Source: Promethearchaeia archaeon | GTDB taxonomy: Archaea > Asgardarchaeota > Lokiarchaeia > Sigyniarchaeales > SOKP01 | Direction of reading: 5' to 3' | NCBI GenBank assembly: GCA_029856045.1 | Contig: JAHQWG010000047.1 | Span: 64,001-128,000 of the forward strand | Length of the DNA: 64,000 bases | Shown here: one piece after another, positions 46,452-54,662 of the stretch | Position numbering within the stretch: the stretch's first letter is position 1 | Layout: each line of letters begins with the position of its first letter | The notes under the pieces: generated by a model | What the model saw: only the letters and a program-made list of their open reading frames with translations | What the model was told of the DNA's origin: nothing | Databases searched by the model: none | Position numbers and translations under genes: made by a program

Positions 46452-47765
46452 CTAAATTGGAATTGAGCCCTTATGTCCATTGGGAGTTCCAATACCAAAT
46501 GAGTTAAAAGTCATAAAACTAATGGTTCCCATAGAAAAAAACCCATTTTCATCACGACATATTATGGGTTTATCTCCTAAAATTTTAATCAACTCCTCTT
46601 CTGTTAATTTATTGTCTTCATAAGATTCTAATAGTAATGCCTCTGCATATGATTGCCTTTCTTTTGAATATTGAGGATCCAATAGTGTATCTTGCCAAAA
46701 TGGGTTTAAAAAGGTATTAGTAAATACAATTCTATTAGCTGCATATGTCTTAGTTTGATTATAAGGAAGGGCCTGTACTGCGAGTATTGAACTACTATTT
46801 GCGATTATGTAATTATGACTATATGAGCTTGAATTATTTGGAAAAAGGGTATTATATAACCCCTCTATACTTTTTTCTTTTACCAGACCCTCCCGAACTA
46901 AAACAAAAGTTGGAATCGTATAGGGAGCAACTTCTTTTGTTTGCACCAAATTAACGGTTAATACTAATCCATATTCGTTTTTTCCCATGGGTGAAGTTAG
47001 ACCCCCCCCTAAACGATGGGTAAAAACCAATGGGTCGTTTCCTAACTTATGTAATACAAAAGATTGGAATGAACCCATAGGTTTGATAAGATCCATATTC
47101 TGACCCACAAGAACGCTTCCATCGTTATTTATAGCTCCAAGTGCTGTGCAACCGAAATCAGACATAATTGATAATTCAGCAGGAATGTGTCTACCATATA
47201 AAGCTTCAATAAATACTGATTGAACTAATATATCCGCATAAGAAATCAAAAATCCACCCCCTGCAGTAGCCCCCTCACTCATCCCTAATATTTCTTGTTT
47301 ATAATTTTCCGGGATATAAGAATTATACTCGTTGCATATTTTTTCAATATCAAAATAAGACAATCCAAAAGAACTTGAACATATTAACAATAGAGCTTTC
47401 ATAGCTAAGATTTTATCTGAAAGAGCATAACCTGTTTGATAACCCAAATCATAATGATTGTTTGCTTCTACATACAGATATTTTTGTCCGTTTGAATCAC
47501 ACCATTCCGAATGACCAGAAATGCCTATTCTTAAGAAAGCAAGGCGATTACTAATATTATGAGAAGAAAAAATTATACTTGCACCAATAAATATAATTAA
47601 AACAATTGCTAAAATTTTTTTTACCTTTGCAAATTTTCTTGTAAATTTTAATTCCGCACAAATACCTCTCTTGCTAATTTTACACAATTTTTTGCGAAAT
47701 AAATATATTAGAAAGAATATAACTCCACTTAAAATAAATGTTATTATAATACTAAGCCCCAACAT
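46452..47765 (-). CDS. Membrane-anchored C45-type autoproteolytic acyltransferase/hydrolase
   Basis: 437 aa. Two N-terminal membrane helices (about residues 4-24 and 49-67) tether the domain. The catalytic part shows GCTALGAINNDGSVLVGQNMDL at about 205-226, in which the Cys would become the N-terminal nucleophile after self-cleavage, as in acyl-CoA:6-APA acyltransferases and related C45 enzymes. They hydrolyse or transfer amide-linked acyl groups, for example from beta-lactams, carnosine-like or lipopeptide substrates. It probably faces the outside. It completes the peptide-amide hydrolysis cluster. Confidence 0.85.
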   Translation of the reverse strand: MLGLSIIITFILSGVIFFLIYLFRKKLCKISKRGICAELKFTRKFAKVKKILAIVLIIFIGASIIFSSHNISNRLAFLRIGISGHSEWCDSNGQKYLYVEANNHYDLGYQTGYALSDKILAMKALLLICSSSFGLSYFDIEKICNEYNSYIPENYKQEILGMSEGATAGGGFLISYADILVQSVFIEALYGRHIPAELSIMSDFGCTALGAINNDGSVLVGQNMDLIKPMGSFQSFVLHKLGNDPLVFTHRLGGGLTSPMGKNEYGLVLTVNLVQTKEVAPYTIPTFVLVREGLVKEKSIEGLYNTLFPNNSSSYSHNYIIANSSSILAVQALPYNQTKTYAANRIVFTNTFLNPFWQDTLLDPQYSKERQSYAEALLLESYEDNKLTEEELIKILGDKPIICRDENGFFSMGTISFMTFNSFGIGTPNGHKGSIPI

Positions 47766-47994
47766 TTATTATACTCCTTTTTGATTTGATTCGATTTTTT
47801 AACTAGCTTATTTATTTTTAAATTCGATTCCCACTGAAATTTCAATAATATGGGTGTTTTCTTTTTATTTACAAGTAATTATAAAAATAGCAATGAAATC
47901 TCCAATTTTTTTCACATAAAGAATTATGAAAAGAAAAAAAGATAATTTGAATTTTTTAAAAATTGGATTTTTTAAGGTATATCATATCTTAGAT

Positions 47995-48297
47995 TTAGGA
48001 AGATTTTACTTTAGTAATTTTTAATTTTATACATGCCTCTGCTTTAACATCCGCTTTTGCAATGATTATTGATAATTTTCCTGATGCGCTAATAGTTAGA
48101 CTTAATTCAATTTCGCTTAATTCATATTTTTCTGATTCAATTTTTAATTTTTTAATAATTTTTTGAATTGTACTTCTTGCTTTCTCAACCGATTCATCAT
48201 CGATTTCAAGGGGTGGTTCTGGTGTTCCTTTAATTGCTAACATTTCTGAAATTTGTTCAGGCCTAATGGCATAAACTTCCCATTTATCACTGCTCAT
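47995..48297 (-). CDS. Small protein resembling trypsin-co-occurring (Trypco) domains
   Basis: 100 aa. After a variable N-terminus and a helix, it ends in two strands with an IELSLTISASGKLSIIIAK pattern followed by a short KADVKAEACIKLKITKV strand. This order resembles the Trypco modules known from bacterial conflict systems, but the evidence is short and I rate the match weak. There is no adjacent peptidase; the C45 gene 230 bp downstream may share the transcript. ATG start. Function unknown. Confidence 0.5.
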   Translation of the reverse strand: MSSDKWEVYAIRPEQISEMLAIKGTPEPPLEIDDESVEKARSTIQKIIKKLKIESEKYELSEIELSLTISASGKLSIIIAKADVKAEACIKLKITKVKSS

Positions 48298-48446
48298 TTC
48301 AAACCCTCTTCATTGTTTAATATTTTTATATTGTTTTTAAAGTAATATCAATGAAGAAATTTTTTTAAAATTATTCTTCAATAGTTAATTGCTAGTGAAC
48401 CTTCAATTCATGATTAATTTAAGAAATTTTAAGATAATATAAGAAA

Positions 48447-48521
48447 CGGACCCGGAGGGATTTGAACCCCCGTAAACCACCTTAGGAGGGTGGCGCGAGA
48501 TCCAGGCTTCGCGACGGGTCC
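48447..48521 (-). tRNA. tRNA-Arg (CCT anticodon)
   Basis: 75 nt on the minus strand. Acceptor GGACCCG pairs with CGGGTCC and is followed by discriminator G; the D-stem is GCGA/TCGC, the anticodon stem CCACC/GGTGG with loop CTCCTAA giving CCT, and the T-arm loop is TTCAAAT. No intron and no encoded CCA. A TATA-like TTAATATTA lies about 25-33 bp upstream. It decodes AGG. Confidence 0.95.
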
Positions 48522-48731
48522 TCTTCTATTCACCAAATAAACCTAATATTAATTTGGTATTGCTATAATTATTATAGAAGTTAATTTTTTCTATTAAAAC
48601 CTAATTTTATAACAATTCTTCTTTTTATATATTATTTAAGATCCGTAAATTTACAAAAGGTTTTAATTAGTATAATTTTAAAATAAAATAAGATTAAAAA
48701 TTTTTCTTAAAGAGATAGGTATTTAAAAAGG

Positions 48732-48992
48732 ATGCACAGCCGCCAACAACAGAAACCCCTTGATTTTTTAAGAGGTAGTATTGATAAAGTTATACTAATA
48801 AAGGTTAAAAAAAATAGACTTTTTCGTGCAAAATTGAAGGGTTATGATGAGCACTTAAACCTTTTTTTAGAGGAAGCAACTCAGATATTTGAGTATCAGG
48901 ATGATGATGGGAATATAAGAGAAGAGAATGAAAATCTTGGCCGGATTGTAATAAGAGGAGATAATATCGTATTTTTAAATCTGGCTCAGTAA
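48732..48992 (+). CDS. LSm/Sm-like archaeal protein
   Basis: 86 aa, one Sm fold. Sm1 spans about residues 14-48 with a YDEHLNLFLEEA motif (the Asp and Asn bind uridine), and Sm2 spans about 66-80 with LGRIVIRGDNIVFL (RGD-type turn). Archaeal Sm proteins form heptameric rings that bind U-rich RNA and act in RNA processing. An acidic DDDGN loop between the motifs is longer than usual. ATG at 48732. It lies 210 bp from the divergent tRNA-Arg. Confidence 0.95.
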   Translation: MHSRQQQKPLDFLRGSIDKVILIKVKKNRLFRAKLKGYDEHLNLFLEEATQIFEYQDDDGNIREENENLGRIVIRGDNIVFLNLAQ

Positions 48993-49024
48993 ATTTAAAA
49001 AATATTTTCTGGTTTTAGAAATAG

Positions 49025-50329
49025 ATGAAAATAAGAGCTATTACTATTGGATTACAATTTCCCTTTTATCAGCCTTCAGGAAGTAAAAATTTAGAATCAG
49101 TTTTAGATGTTCAATTTCAATCTTTTAAAGAATTATTAGATGAATTAAAAGAGAGATTTGAAAAAATTGGAATAGAAATACAAACTACAAGGGTTTGTAC
49201 TCAACCATTATATCAAAAAGAAGGAAATCCCTTTTTGAAAGAGAGCTCAAATTTTAATGAGAATTTGAACAATCTTAGAAAAGGAATAGAATTATTAATT
49301 TCCTATTGTAAAAAGGCCAATATTGACTATGTCGCTTGTCTAACTATTTTGGCTGATGAATTTGAGAATTATAATTTAACAGAGCAAAAATTTCTTAAAA
49401 AAGTTCCAAAGATTCTTGAAGACTATGAAAATCTTTTTACTTCTATTCAAGTTGCTTCTCAAAAATATGGAATTAACCTTCTTTCAATAAAAGATTGTGC
49501 GAAAATAATAAAGCAAATACCGCTTAATAAACCATTTAATTCACATAAATTCTGCGTGAATGTTAATGTACCAGAAGATACACCATTTTTCCCTGCTTCT
49601 TATCACTTATCAGATAAACCAAAATTCTCAATAGCATTAGAAATGGCCGATGAAGTTGTATCAACAATAAAACAATCAGATAGCTTAAATGATTTTCAAA
49701 AAAATCTCAAATCTAAATTTGAAGAGATATTTAAGAATATTTCAAATATTTGTGAGAATTGTGAGAAAAAATTCAATATTCAATTTCATGGTATTGATTT
49801 TTCTCCTGCTCCATTTCCTGAAGATTTAAAAAGTATCGGTAAAGTGATCGAAGAAATGGGTATTGAATATTTTGGTGCCCAAGGAACATTTTTTGCCGTT
49901 TATATGATAATGAATATTATCAAATCTTTAAATATTAAAAAAATTGGTTTCTCGGGATTCATGCAGCCAATTCTTGAAGATTCTATTTTATCCAAAAGGT
50001 TGGATGAAGGAAAATATACAATTGATTCATTATTACTTTATTCTGCAACTTGTGGAACCGGACTTGATTGCGTACCATTACAAGGAGATGTAAGTGAGAG
50101 AGAGATTTTTTACATACTATTAGATCTTGCATCTTTAGGCTTATCTTTAGAAAAACCATTAACAGCAAGATTAATGGTAGTTCCTGGCAAAAAAGAGAAC
50201 GAAAAATCTGATTTTGAATCAATTTATTTTTGTAATTCTCAAATGATGAAATTAAAAAGATTAACAAAAGCTCCTTCAAATGATTTATTTGAAAATGCAG
50301 AAAAGATCAAATTCATAAGATTTTTATGA
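49025..50329 (+). CDS. DUF711 family protein
   Basis: 434 aa. The N-terminus KIRAITIGL, the central FHGIDFSPAPFPED segment and the SGFMQPILEDSIL block are typical of the DUF711/PFL family found in archaea and Firmicutes. The fold resembles glycyl-radical or pyruvate-formate-lyase-like barrels but lacks a glycyl loop; function unknown. ATG start 32 bp after the LSm gene on the same strand, so the two may be co-transcribed. Confidence 0.85.
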   Translation: MKIRAITIGLQFPFYQPSGSKNLESVLDVQFQSFKELLDELKERFEKIGIEIQTTRVCTQPLYQKEGNPFLKESSNFNENLNNLRKGIELLISYCKKANIDYVACLTILADEFENYNLTEQKFLKKVPKILEDYENLFTSIQVASQKYGINLLSIKDCAKIIKQIPLNKPFNSHKFCVNVNVPEDTPFFPASYHLSDKPKFSIALEMADEVVSTIKQSDSLNDFQKNLKSKFEEIFKNISNICENCEKKFNIQFHGIDFSPAPFPEDLKSIGKVIEEMGIEYFGAQGTFFAVYMIMNIIKSLNIKKIGFSGFMQPILEDSILSKRLDEGKYTIDSLLLYSATCGTGLDCVPLQGDVSEREIFYILLDLASLGLSLEKPLTARLMVVPGKKENEKSDFESIYFCNSQMMKLKRLTKAPSNDLFENAEKIKFIRFL

Positions 50330-50373
50330 AGGTTAAAAATACATATACTTTATAATTGTAGGTGGAAATTTCT

Positions 50374-51120
50374 ATGGAATCATTTGAGCAATTTTATGAC
50401 AGTCAAACATTAAAACCCAATTTTAAATATGCTCATTTAATTTTATCTCTATTTTTATTTAATGAATACCCAGGAGGGTTTGGTAGATACAGATTAGAAC
50501 AAGAACTATTAATCTCCTCGGGAATGGCAAAATCTATCTTTAATAAATTAAAAAAATTTGATATGATACAATCTAAATCTCAAAGGAAAGGGCATGAGCT
50601 AACCAAAAAAGGAAATGAGATCTTAAAGAAAATAAAGGAACAAATTGTTTGCATTAAGAAAGGAAGTAAAATTTTATCAAAAATGGCATTTGGTGAAAGT
50701 TTTTATATAGCTCAAATAAAGGATGTTTTCAATAAAATAACTGATGGAATGGCACAGAGAGACGCAACAATAAAAATTAAAGAAATAGTTGATGGTTTAA
50801 AAATTAAGATTGAAGATTATAATTTCACGATTAAAGTAAATAATATTGGAGCTACTTGTTTAATATATGAGAACAATCAAATTAAATTACCAGGATTCAA
50901 AGAGAAATCAAATTTCATCTATGATTTTTCTATCAATAAGGATATTCTAGATTATTTATATAAAGAATTAAACCTTCAGAATAAAGATACTATTGTTATT
51001 GGAGGAGCAAGCATAGAAATTAAAGAAAATAAGGGAAAAGAACAAAAAGAGATAATAGAAGAAAGAATTGCGAGATTAGTTGCAACAAATTCTGCATTAA
51101 GCTTTTTTAATATGGATTAA
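50374..51120 (+). CDS. DUF4443-type winged-helix regulator
   Basis: 248 aa from the ATG at 50374. AGGTGG at 50360-50365, eight bases before it, fixes the start (a GTG at 50362 is in frame but overlaps the Shine-Dalgarno). Residues about 15-85 are a winged helix (FKYAHLILSLFLFNEYPG; GMAKSIFNKLKKF; GHELTKKG). The C-terminal two thirds form an alpha/beta ligand-binding-like domain with a late VIGGASIEIKENK strand. Archaeal DUF4443 proteins are probable transcription regulators. It may control DUF711 and the JAMM gene on either side. Confidence 0.8.
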   Translation: MESFEQFYDSQTLKPNFKYAHLILSLFLFNEYPGGFGRYRLEQELLISSGMAKSIFNKLKKFDMIQSKSQRKGHELTKKGNEILKKIKEQIVCIKKGSKILSKMAFGESFYIAQIKDVFNKITDGMAQRDATIKIKEIVDGLKIKIEDYNFTIKVNNIGATCLIYENNQIKLPGFKEKSNFIYDFSINKDILDYLYKELNLQNKDTIVIGGASIEIKENKGKEQKEIIEERIARLVATNSALSFFNMD

Positions 51121-51145
51121 ATCACACTAAGATTATATAGATAAA

Positions 51146-51625
51146 ATGAAATTCGAAAAAAATATTGAAATAATTATTCCAGAGAACATTTTTTTTCAAT
51201 TACAGGAATGTTCAAGGAACGCTTCACCAAATGAAGCATGTGGTTTGATTTTTGGAGATATTCAAGAGTTAAAAAATAAAGAGGGATATCAATACATCTA
51301 TTCTGCGAAAAAATTTGAGTGTATAAAATCATCAAAACCTTCTCCAGTTGCTTTTTTAATGGATAATTTGGAAAAATTTAAAGAGATTTTTGAAAGAGCA
51401 TCAAAAAAATTTAGTTTGAGATTAATTAGCATTTTTCATTCTCATCCAGGTTCTGCAATGCCAAGTGGAGTTGATTATAATTATATGAGAATGCTTTATG
51501 ATTGGGGAGATCTAAGATTTAAACATCAAATTTGGACAATTATTGATGGAAAAAAGAAAAAATTGAATGGATTCTTATTTTTAAAAGAAGGTATAATTCA
51601 AATAGATGTAAAGATTCAAAAATAA
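51146..51625 (+). CDS. JAMM/MPN+ metalloprotease
   Basis: 159 aa. The conserved Glu is in NEACGLIFG (about residue 29), and the zinc motif HSHPGSAMPSGVD supplies His, His and Asp with Ser before it. The spacing is H-x-H-x6-S-x2-D, one residue shorter than the usual x7. JAMM proteins remove ubiquitin-like modifiers (Rpn11, AMSH) or act in sulfur transfer. Its stop codon ends at 51625 and the proteasome beta gene's stop begins at 51626 on the other strand, a suggestive pairing. ATG start 25 bp after DUF4443. Confidence 0.9.
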   Translation: MKFEKNIEIIIPENIFFQLQECSRNASPNEACGLIFGDIQELKNKEGYQYIYSAKKFECIKSSKPSPVAFLMDNLEKFKEIFERASKKFSLRLISIFHSHPGSAMPSGVDYNYMRMLYDWGDLRFKHQIWTIIDGKKKKLNGFLFLKEGIIQIDVKIQK

Positions 51626-52264
51626 TTATTTTTTTTGCTTAAACCCGTCTTTTGTTATAGTCGCTAATTGCAATTTAAAGCCTGAACCTGCATCTCTTGC
51701 TCGGGATGAATTTATAGCTTTTTCTACCAATTTTAATCCCTCTGGGGCAGTCATATTTTCTTTCCATTCCATTTCCAAAACTCCTAGAGAGTAGGGAGAA
51801 CCAGAACCAAAACTAAGGAACTTTTCTTCTTCATATAAAGTTCCAAGAAGGTCGATACCATAAAGCATTCCTTTGCCTTCTTTCTCAGAATATCCTGCAA
51901 TTATCATTAAGGTAAGAAAATATGAACGACCCTGATAAAGTAGATTCCTAACGGTATTAGCAATATATTTCGGTTCAGGGATCATTTCTTCTTCTACAGT
52001 CTTAAGATTAGATAAAGCAATGGCTTGATTCACAACATATTGACAATCAGCTACACCACCGCTAATCGTGGCAGCACAGAAATCGTTTATTTTGAACAAT
52101 TTCTGGGCTTGTTTTGTTGCAACAAAATATCCCGCTGTTGCTTGAGATTCAGTACCTACAACCACGCCATTACCTATCTTGAGTGCAACCGTAGTTGTAC
52201 CTGTTTTGATAATATTATCTAACGTCTGTGAATCAAATTTATTATTTAAAATGTGTTCGTTCAT
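51626..52264 (-). CDS. psmB: Proteasome beta subunit
   Basis: 212 aa from the ATG at 52264 (a GTG 12 bases earlier is in frame). A propeptide of about 22 residues ends in a Gly before Thr1 (TTTVALKIG). Thr1, Glu17 (TESQAT) and Lys33 (KQAQKLFKI) form the N-terminal nucleophile site, and SGSPYSLGV and RDAGSG segments carry the supporting residues. Glu at position 17 also occurs in Thermoplasma. It forms the inner ring of the 20S proteasome; no alpha-subunit gene is in the window. Tail-to-tail with the JAMM protease gene. Confidence 0.96.
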   Translation of the reverse strand: MNEHILNNKFDSQTLDNIIKTGTTTVALKIGNGVVVGTESQATAGYFVATKQAQKLFKINDFCAATISGGVADCQYVVNQAIALSNLKTVEEEMIPEPKYIANTVRNLLYQGRSYFLTLMIIAGYSEKEGKGMLYGIDLLGTLYEEEKFLSFGSGSPYSLGVLEMEWKENMTAPEGLKLVEKAINSSRARDAGSGFKLQLATITKDGFKQKK

Positions 52265-52381
52265 AATTGCTTGCACAATCTTTTATATAATTTAAGTAAT
52301 AATGAGTTCTTTAATATTTATTTTTTTTCTCTATATATCAAAAATGATAAAATTTTAAAGATTTTAAAAATTTAAAGAAAT

Positions 52382-52765
52382 ATGGCAAGGTCGCAAAAAA
52401 GAAGTAATAGAAAATATACTGGAAAAAAGTATAAACATTTTGGAAAAAAGAGAAAAAGGGAGATTGCAAGACCTCCAATCGAAACAACAATTGGAACTGA
52501 GAAAAAGAAAAAACAAAGAACTCTTGGTGGGAAATATAAATTAAAATTATTTTCAAGCTCCTTTTGCATTCTAACAGACCCTTTAAGTAAAAAAACTGAA
52601 AAGACGAAAATTCTCAGATTTGAAGAAAATCCCGCCTCAAAAGAGCTTTCTCGAAGACATATTATAACTAAAGGAGCAATAATTCATACTGAAAAGGGAT
52701 TAGCCAAAATAACAAGTCGCCCTGGTCAAGATGGCATGATCAATGCTGTTCTTATAAAAGAATAA
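52382..52765 (+). CDS. rps8e: Ribosomal protein S8e
   Basis: 127 aa, the archaeal length. It starts with ARSQKRSNRKYTGKKYKHFGKK, a basic stretch typical of S8e, and ends with KGAIIHTEKGLAKITSRPGQDG. It is a 30S subunit protein present in archaea and eukaryotes, not bacteria. The stop abuts the end of hypA on the other strand. Confidence 0.96.
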   Translation: MARSQKRSNRKYTGKKYKHFGKKRKREIARPPIETTIGTEKKKKQRTLGGKYKLKLFSSSFCILTDPLSKKTEKTKILRFEENPASKELSRRHIITKGAIIHTEKGLAKITSRPGQDGMINAVLIKE

Positions 52766-53140
52766 TCAGTCTGTTTCTATTTTTATATTTTTCACAGTTG
52801 CAGATCGTCCCTTAATAATTTTAGTATCAGTAGAATCACAAAATTTACATTTAAACAATAACAATCCCGTTAATGAATCTGTTTCTTTAAAACTAATTGA
52901 AGATATTTTACCGCATTTATTACATTGAATTTCTGCAGGTGTGACTTGCATGTTTAGTTTGGCTCCCTCTGCAATAGTTCCTGTTGTCGCTATTTTAAAT
53001 GATTGTTTTAAAAGTTCAGGAACAATAAGTGTCAATTCTCCGATTTCTAAAAATACTTCTGTAATTCTAATAGCATTATATTTTAAAGCTGTGTTTAAGG
53101 CAGTTTGATAAATTTGGGATGCAAAAGCGAACTCGTGTAT
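52766..53140 (-). CDS. hypA: HypA nickel metallochaperone with AUA start codon
   Basis: 125 aa when read from 53140. It delivers nickel for [NiFe]-hydrogenase maturation. The zinc site has two C-x2-C pairs (CNKCGK, CKFCDS), and the N-terminus reads (M)HEFAFASQIYQTAL, with the His2-Glu3 that binds nickel. The codon for residue 1 is ATA at 53138-53140. No in-frame ATG, GTG or TTG lies between the upstream TGA and this ATA, whereas GGGGAG sits eight bases before it. The first ATG/GTG/TTG-type start downstream, the TTG at 53035, would drop the first 35 residues including the nickel site. It is 20 bp after SRP19. No hydrogenase gene is nearby. Confidence 0.9.
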   Translation of the reverse strand: MHEFAFASQIYQTALNTALKYNAIRITEVFLEIGELTLIVPELLKQSFKIATTGTIAEGAKLNMQVTPAEIQCNKCGKISSISFKETDSLTGLLLFKCKFCDSTDTKIIKGRSATVKNIKIETD

Positions 53141-53160
53141 TTTTTTCTCTCCCCGATCAA

Positions 53161-53451
53161 TTAACTTTTTATTTTCCTTATTTGTTTTGCGATTTCAAAT
53201 AACATTTTTCTTTTCTTTTTGCCTTTAGAATCAATGAGAATACGCCCGGGGTTGTCCCACCATGTCTTTGGATACTTTGGAGTATTTTCAATCCTATATT
53301 CATAGCCTAACGCATTCACAGCTTTTTCTATATCTTCCAAAGTTATCTTTTCAATAGCAAGATTTTTAGGTAACCTCCGACCTTGACTGATTGTTCGATT
53401 TTTATCAAAATACTGGGGCCAAAAAATAAGATACGGCGTTCTCTTTCTCAT
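53161..53451 (-). CDS. srp19: Signal recognition particle protein SRP19
   Basis: 96 aa. It matches SRP19 with LIFWPQYFDKNRTISQGRRLPKNLAI at the N-terminus, ALGYEYRIENTPKYPKTWWDNPGRILI in the middle, and a lysine-rich end. It binds 7S RNA helices 6 and 8 and helps load SRP54. The stop TAA (53161-53163) is 20 bp before hypA, which reads on from it, so the two share a transcript although their functions are unrelated. Confidence 0.95.
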   Translation of the reverse strand: MRKRTPYLIFWPQYFDKNRTISQGRRLPKNLAIEKITLEDIEKAVNALGYEYRIENTPKYPKTWWDNPGRILIDSKGKKKRKMLFEIAKQIRKIKS

Positions 53452-53541
53452 TATTAAACTCTATTTTTTAAATTGATTAACACTTTAAATATTTTTTTTT
53501 GAAATTATTAACAATTTTATATTGTGTTTTACTAAGAGAAA

Positions 53542-53557
53542 TTATAGTATAATATTT
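53542..53557 (+). promoter_or_regulatory. Candidate promoter of tRNA-Pro
   Basis: TTATAGTATAATATTT lies 22-37 bp before the tRNA-Pro start, at the usual TATA distance, with a GAGAAA purine patch upstream that could serve as BRE. Confidence 0.5.
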
Positions 53558-53578
53558 GTAAAGTTACCCATATTATAT

Positions 53579-53678
53579 GGGCGGGTGGTCTAGCTTGGTA
53601 ATTATTAATTTGATTAAAAAACAAAATGATTCTCGGCTGGGGGCCGAGAGGTCGGGGATTCGAATTCCCCCTCGCCCA
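53579..53678 (+). tRNA. tRNA-Pro (GGG anticodon) interrupted by a D-loop intron
   Basis: 100 nt with a 26-nt insertion at about 53601-53626; the spliced form would be 74 nt. Acceptor GGGCGGG pairs with CTCGCCC, discriminator A73; anticodon stem CTCGG/CCGAG with loop CTGGGGG gives GGG; variable AGGTC; T-arm GGGGA-TTCGAAT-TCCCC. Without the insertion the D-arm matches other archaeal tRNA-Pro (GTCTAGCTTGGTATGAT). Confidence 0.93.
53601..53626 (+). other. Non-canonical tRNA intron (D-loop)
   Basis: 26 AT-rich bases in the D-loop of tRNA-Pro. The boundary is ambiguous by one A. Flanking bases can pair (53600-53606 with 53625-53631, with one U-G), but I could not confirm a full bulge-helix-bulge motif for the splicing endonuclease. 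Confidence 0.75.
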
Positions 53679-53761
53679 TTTTTTATTATTTTTTATTTAG
53701 AATTATCTTTTATCTTTATCCTTTAAATTATTAATTTATTATAAAATTTGGAATATATATT

Positions 53762-54610
53762 ATGAACTTATTTAATGAAATTGAAGAAAAATTTATAGAG
53801 ACTAATGGATTAAAACTTCATACAATTATTGCTGGTTCTGGAGAACCTCTCATATTGCTACATGGATTTCCAGATTTTTGGTATGGCTGGAAAAATGTGA
53901 TTTCAGGACTAAAGGATGAATTTAAATTAATCGTTCCTGATATGCGAGGGTATAATCTTTCAGAAAAACCAGAGGGAATTGAAAATTATACTTTAGACAT
54001 TTTAATAGAAGATATTAAAGGTTTAAGCGAGAAATTAGGCTTTAATGAATTTAATCTTGTAGGACATGATTGGGGAGGAATGGTATCGTGGGCCTTAGCC
54101 GAGAAATACCCTGAAATATTGAAAAAATTAATAGTATTGAATGCACCTCATCCAAAAATATTTAGAAAGTTAATTACAAAAGATAACGACCAAAAGAAAG
54201 CCAGTGGCTATATCGGCAGATTTTTAAAAGAAGGTGAAAATTTTCTCTTTGAAAATAATTTTCAAGCTTTACAATTATCTGTTTTTGGTACAGCAAAAAA
54301 CAAAAAAGCATTTAGTGAATTTGATAAAGAAAAATATATAGAAGCATGGTCCCAACCAGGTGCATTAACTGGAGGAGTAAATTATTACAGGGCAAATCGT
54401 CGTTATGAAGAATGGTCTGGAATAATTAATGTCCCGACTTTGGTTATCTTCGGTATGAAAGATATGTTTGTATTACCTAAAGTACTCGAAGGTTTAGAAG
54501 ATTTTATTAAAGATCTTAAAATTGTTAGAATTGAAAACGCTTCTCATTGGGTTATGCACGATGATCCTGAATTAGTTAATTCAAGTATACAATCATTCCT
54601 TAAAGGATAA
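53762..54610 (+). CDS. Alpha/beta hydrolase, epoxide hydrolase type
   Basis: 282 aa. The motif HGFPDFWYGW near residue 34 supplies the oxyanion hole, the nucleophile is Asp in GHDWGG (about 100), and the His lies in ASHWVMHDDPE near the C-terminus. An Asp nucleophile plus the lid region points to epoxide hydrolases or haloalkane dehalogenases rather than esterases. Two Tyr residues in the lid (NYYRANRRYEEW) could polarise an epoxide. It is probably detoxifying or catabolic. It starts 83 bp after tRNA-Pro and is convergent with GH13. Confidence 0.9.
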   Translation: MNLFNEIEEKFIETNGLKLHTIIAGSGEPLILLHGFPDFWYGWKNVISGLKDEFKLIVPDMRGYNLSEKPEGIENYTLDILIEDIKGLSEKLGFNEFNLVGHDWGGMVSWALAEKYPEILKKLIVLNAPHPKIFRKLITKDNDQKKASGYIGRFLKEGENFLFENNFQALQLSVFGTAKNKKAFSEFDKEKYIEAWSQPGALTGGVNYYRANRRYEEWSGIINVPTLVIFGMKDMFVLPKVLEGLEDFIKDLKIVRIENASHWVMHDDPELVNSSIQSFLKG

Positions 54611-54662
54611 TAAGATATAGATTAAATCATTCTATTTCCTATGGAACAATTCATTGAACAAT

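Noticed and set aside
51626-52264. Glu at position 17 of the proteasome beta subunit as an anomaly
   Set aside because: Glu17 with Lys33 occurs in the Thermoplasma proteasome, so it is normal.
52338-52569. Phe-rich frames opposite S8e
   Set aside because: They are the antisense of a lysine-rich ribosomal protein gene, which reads as Phe and Leu.
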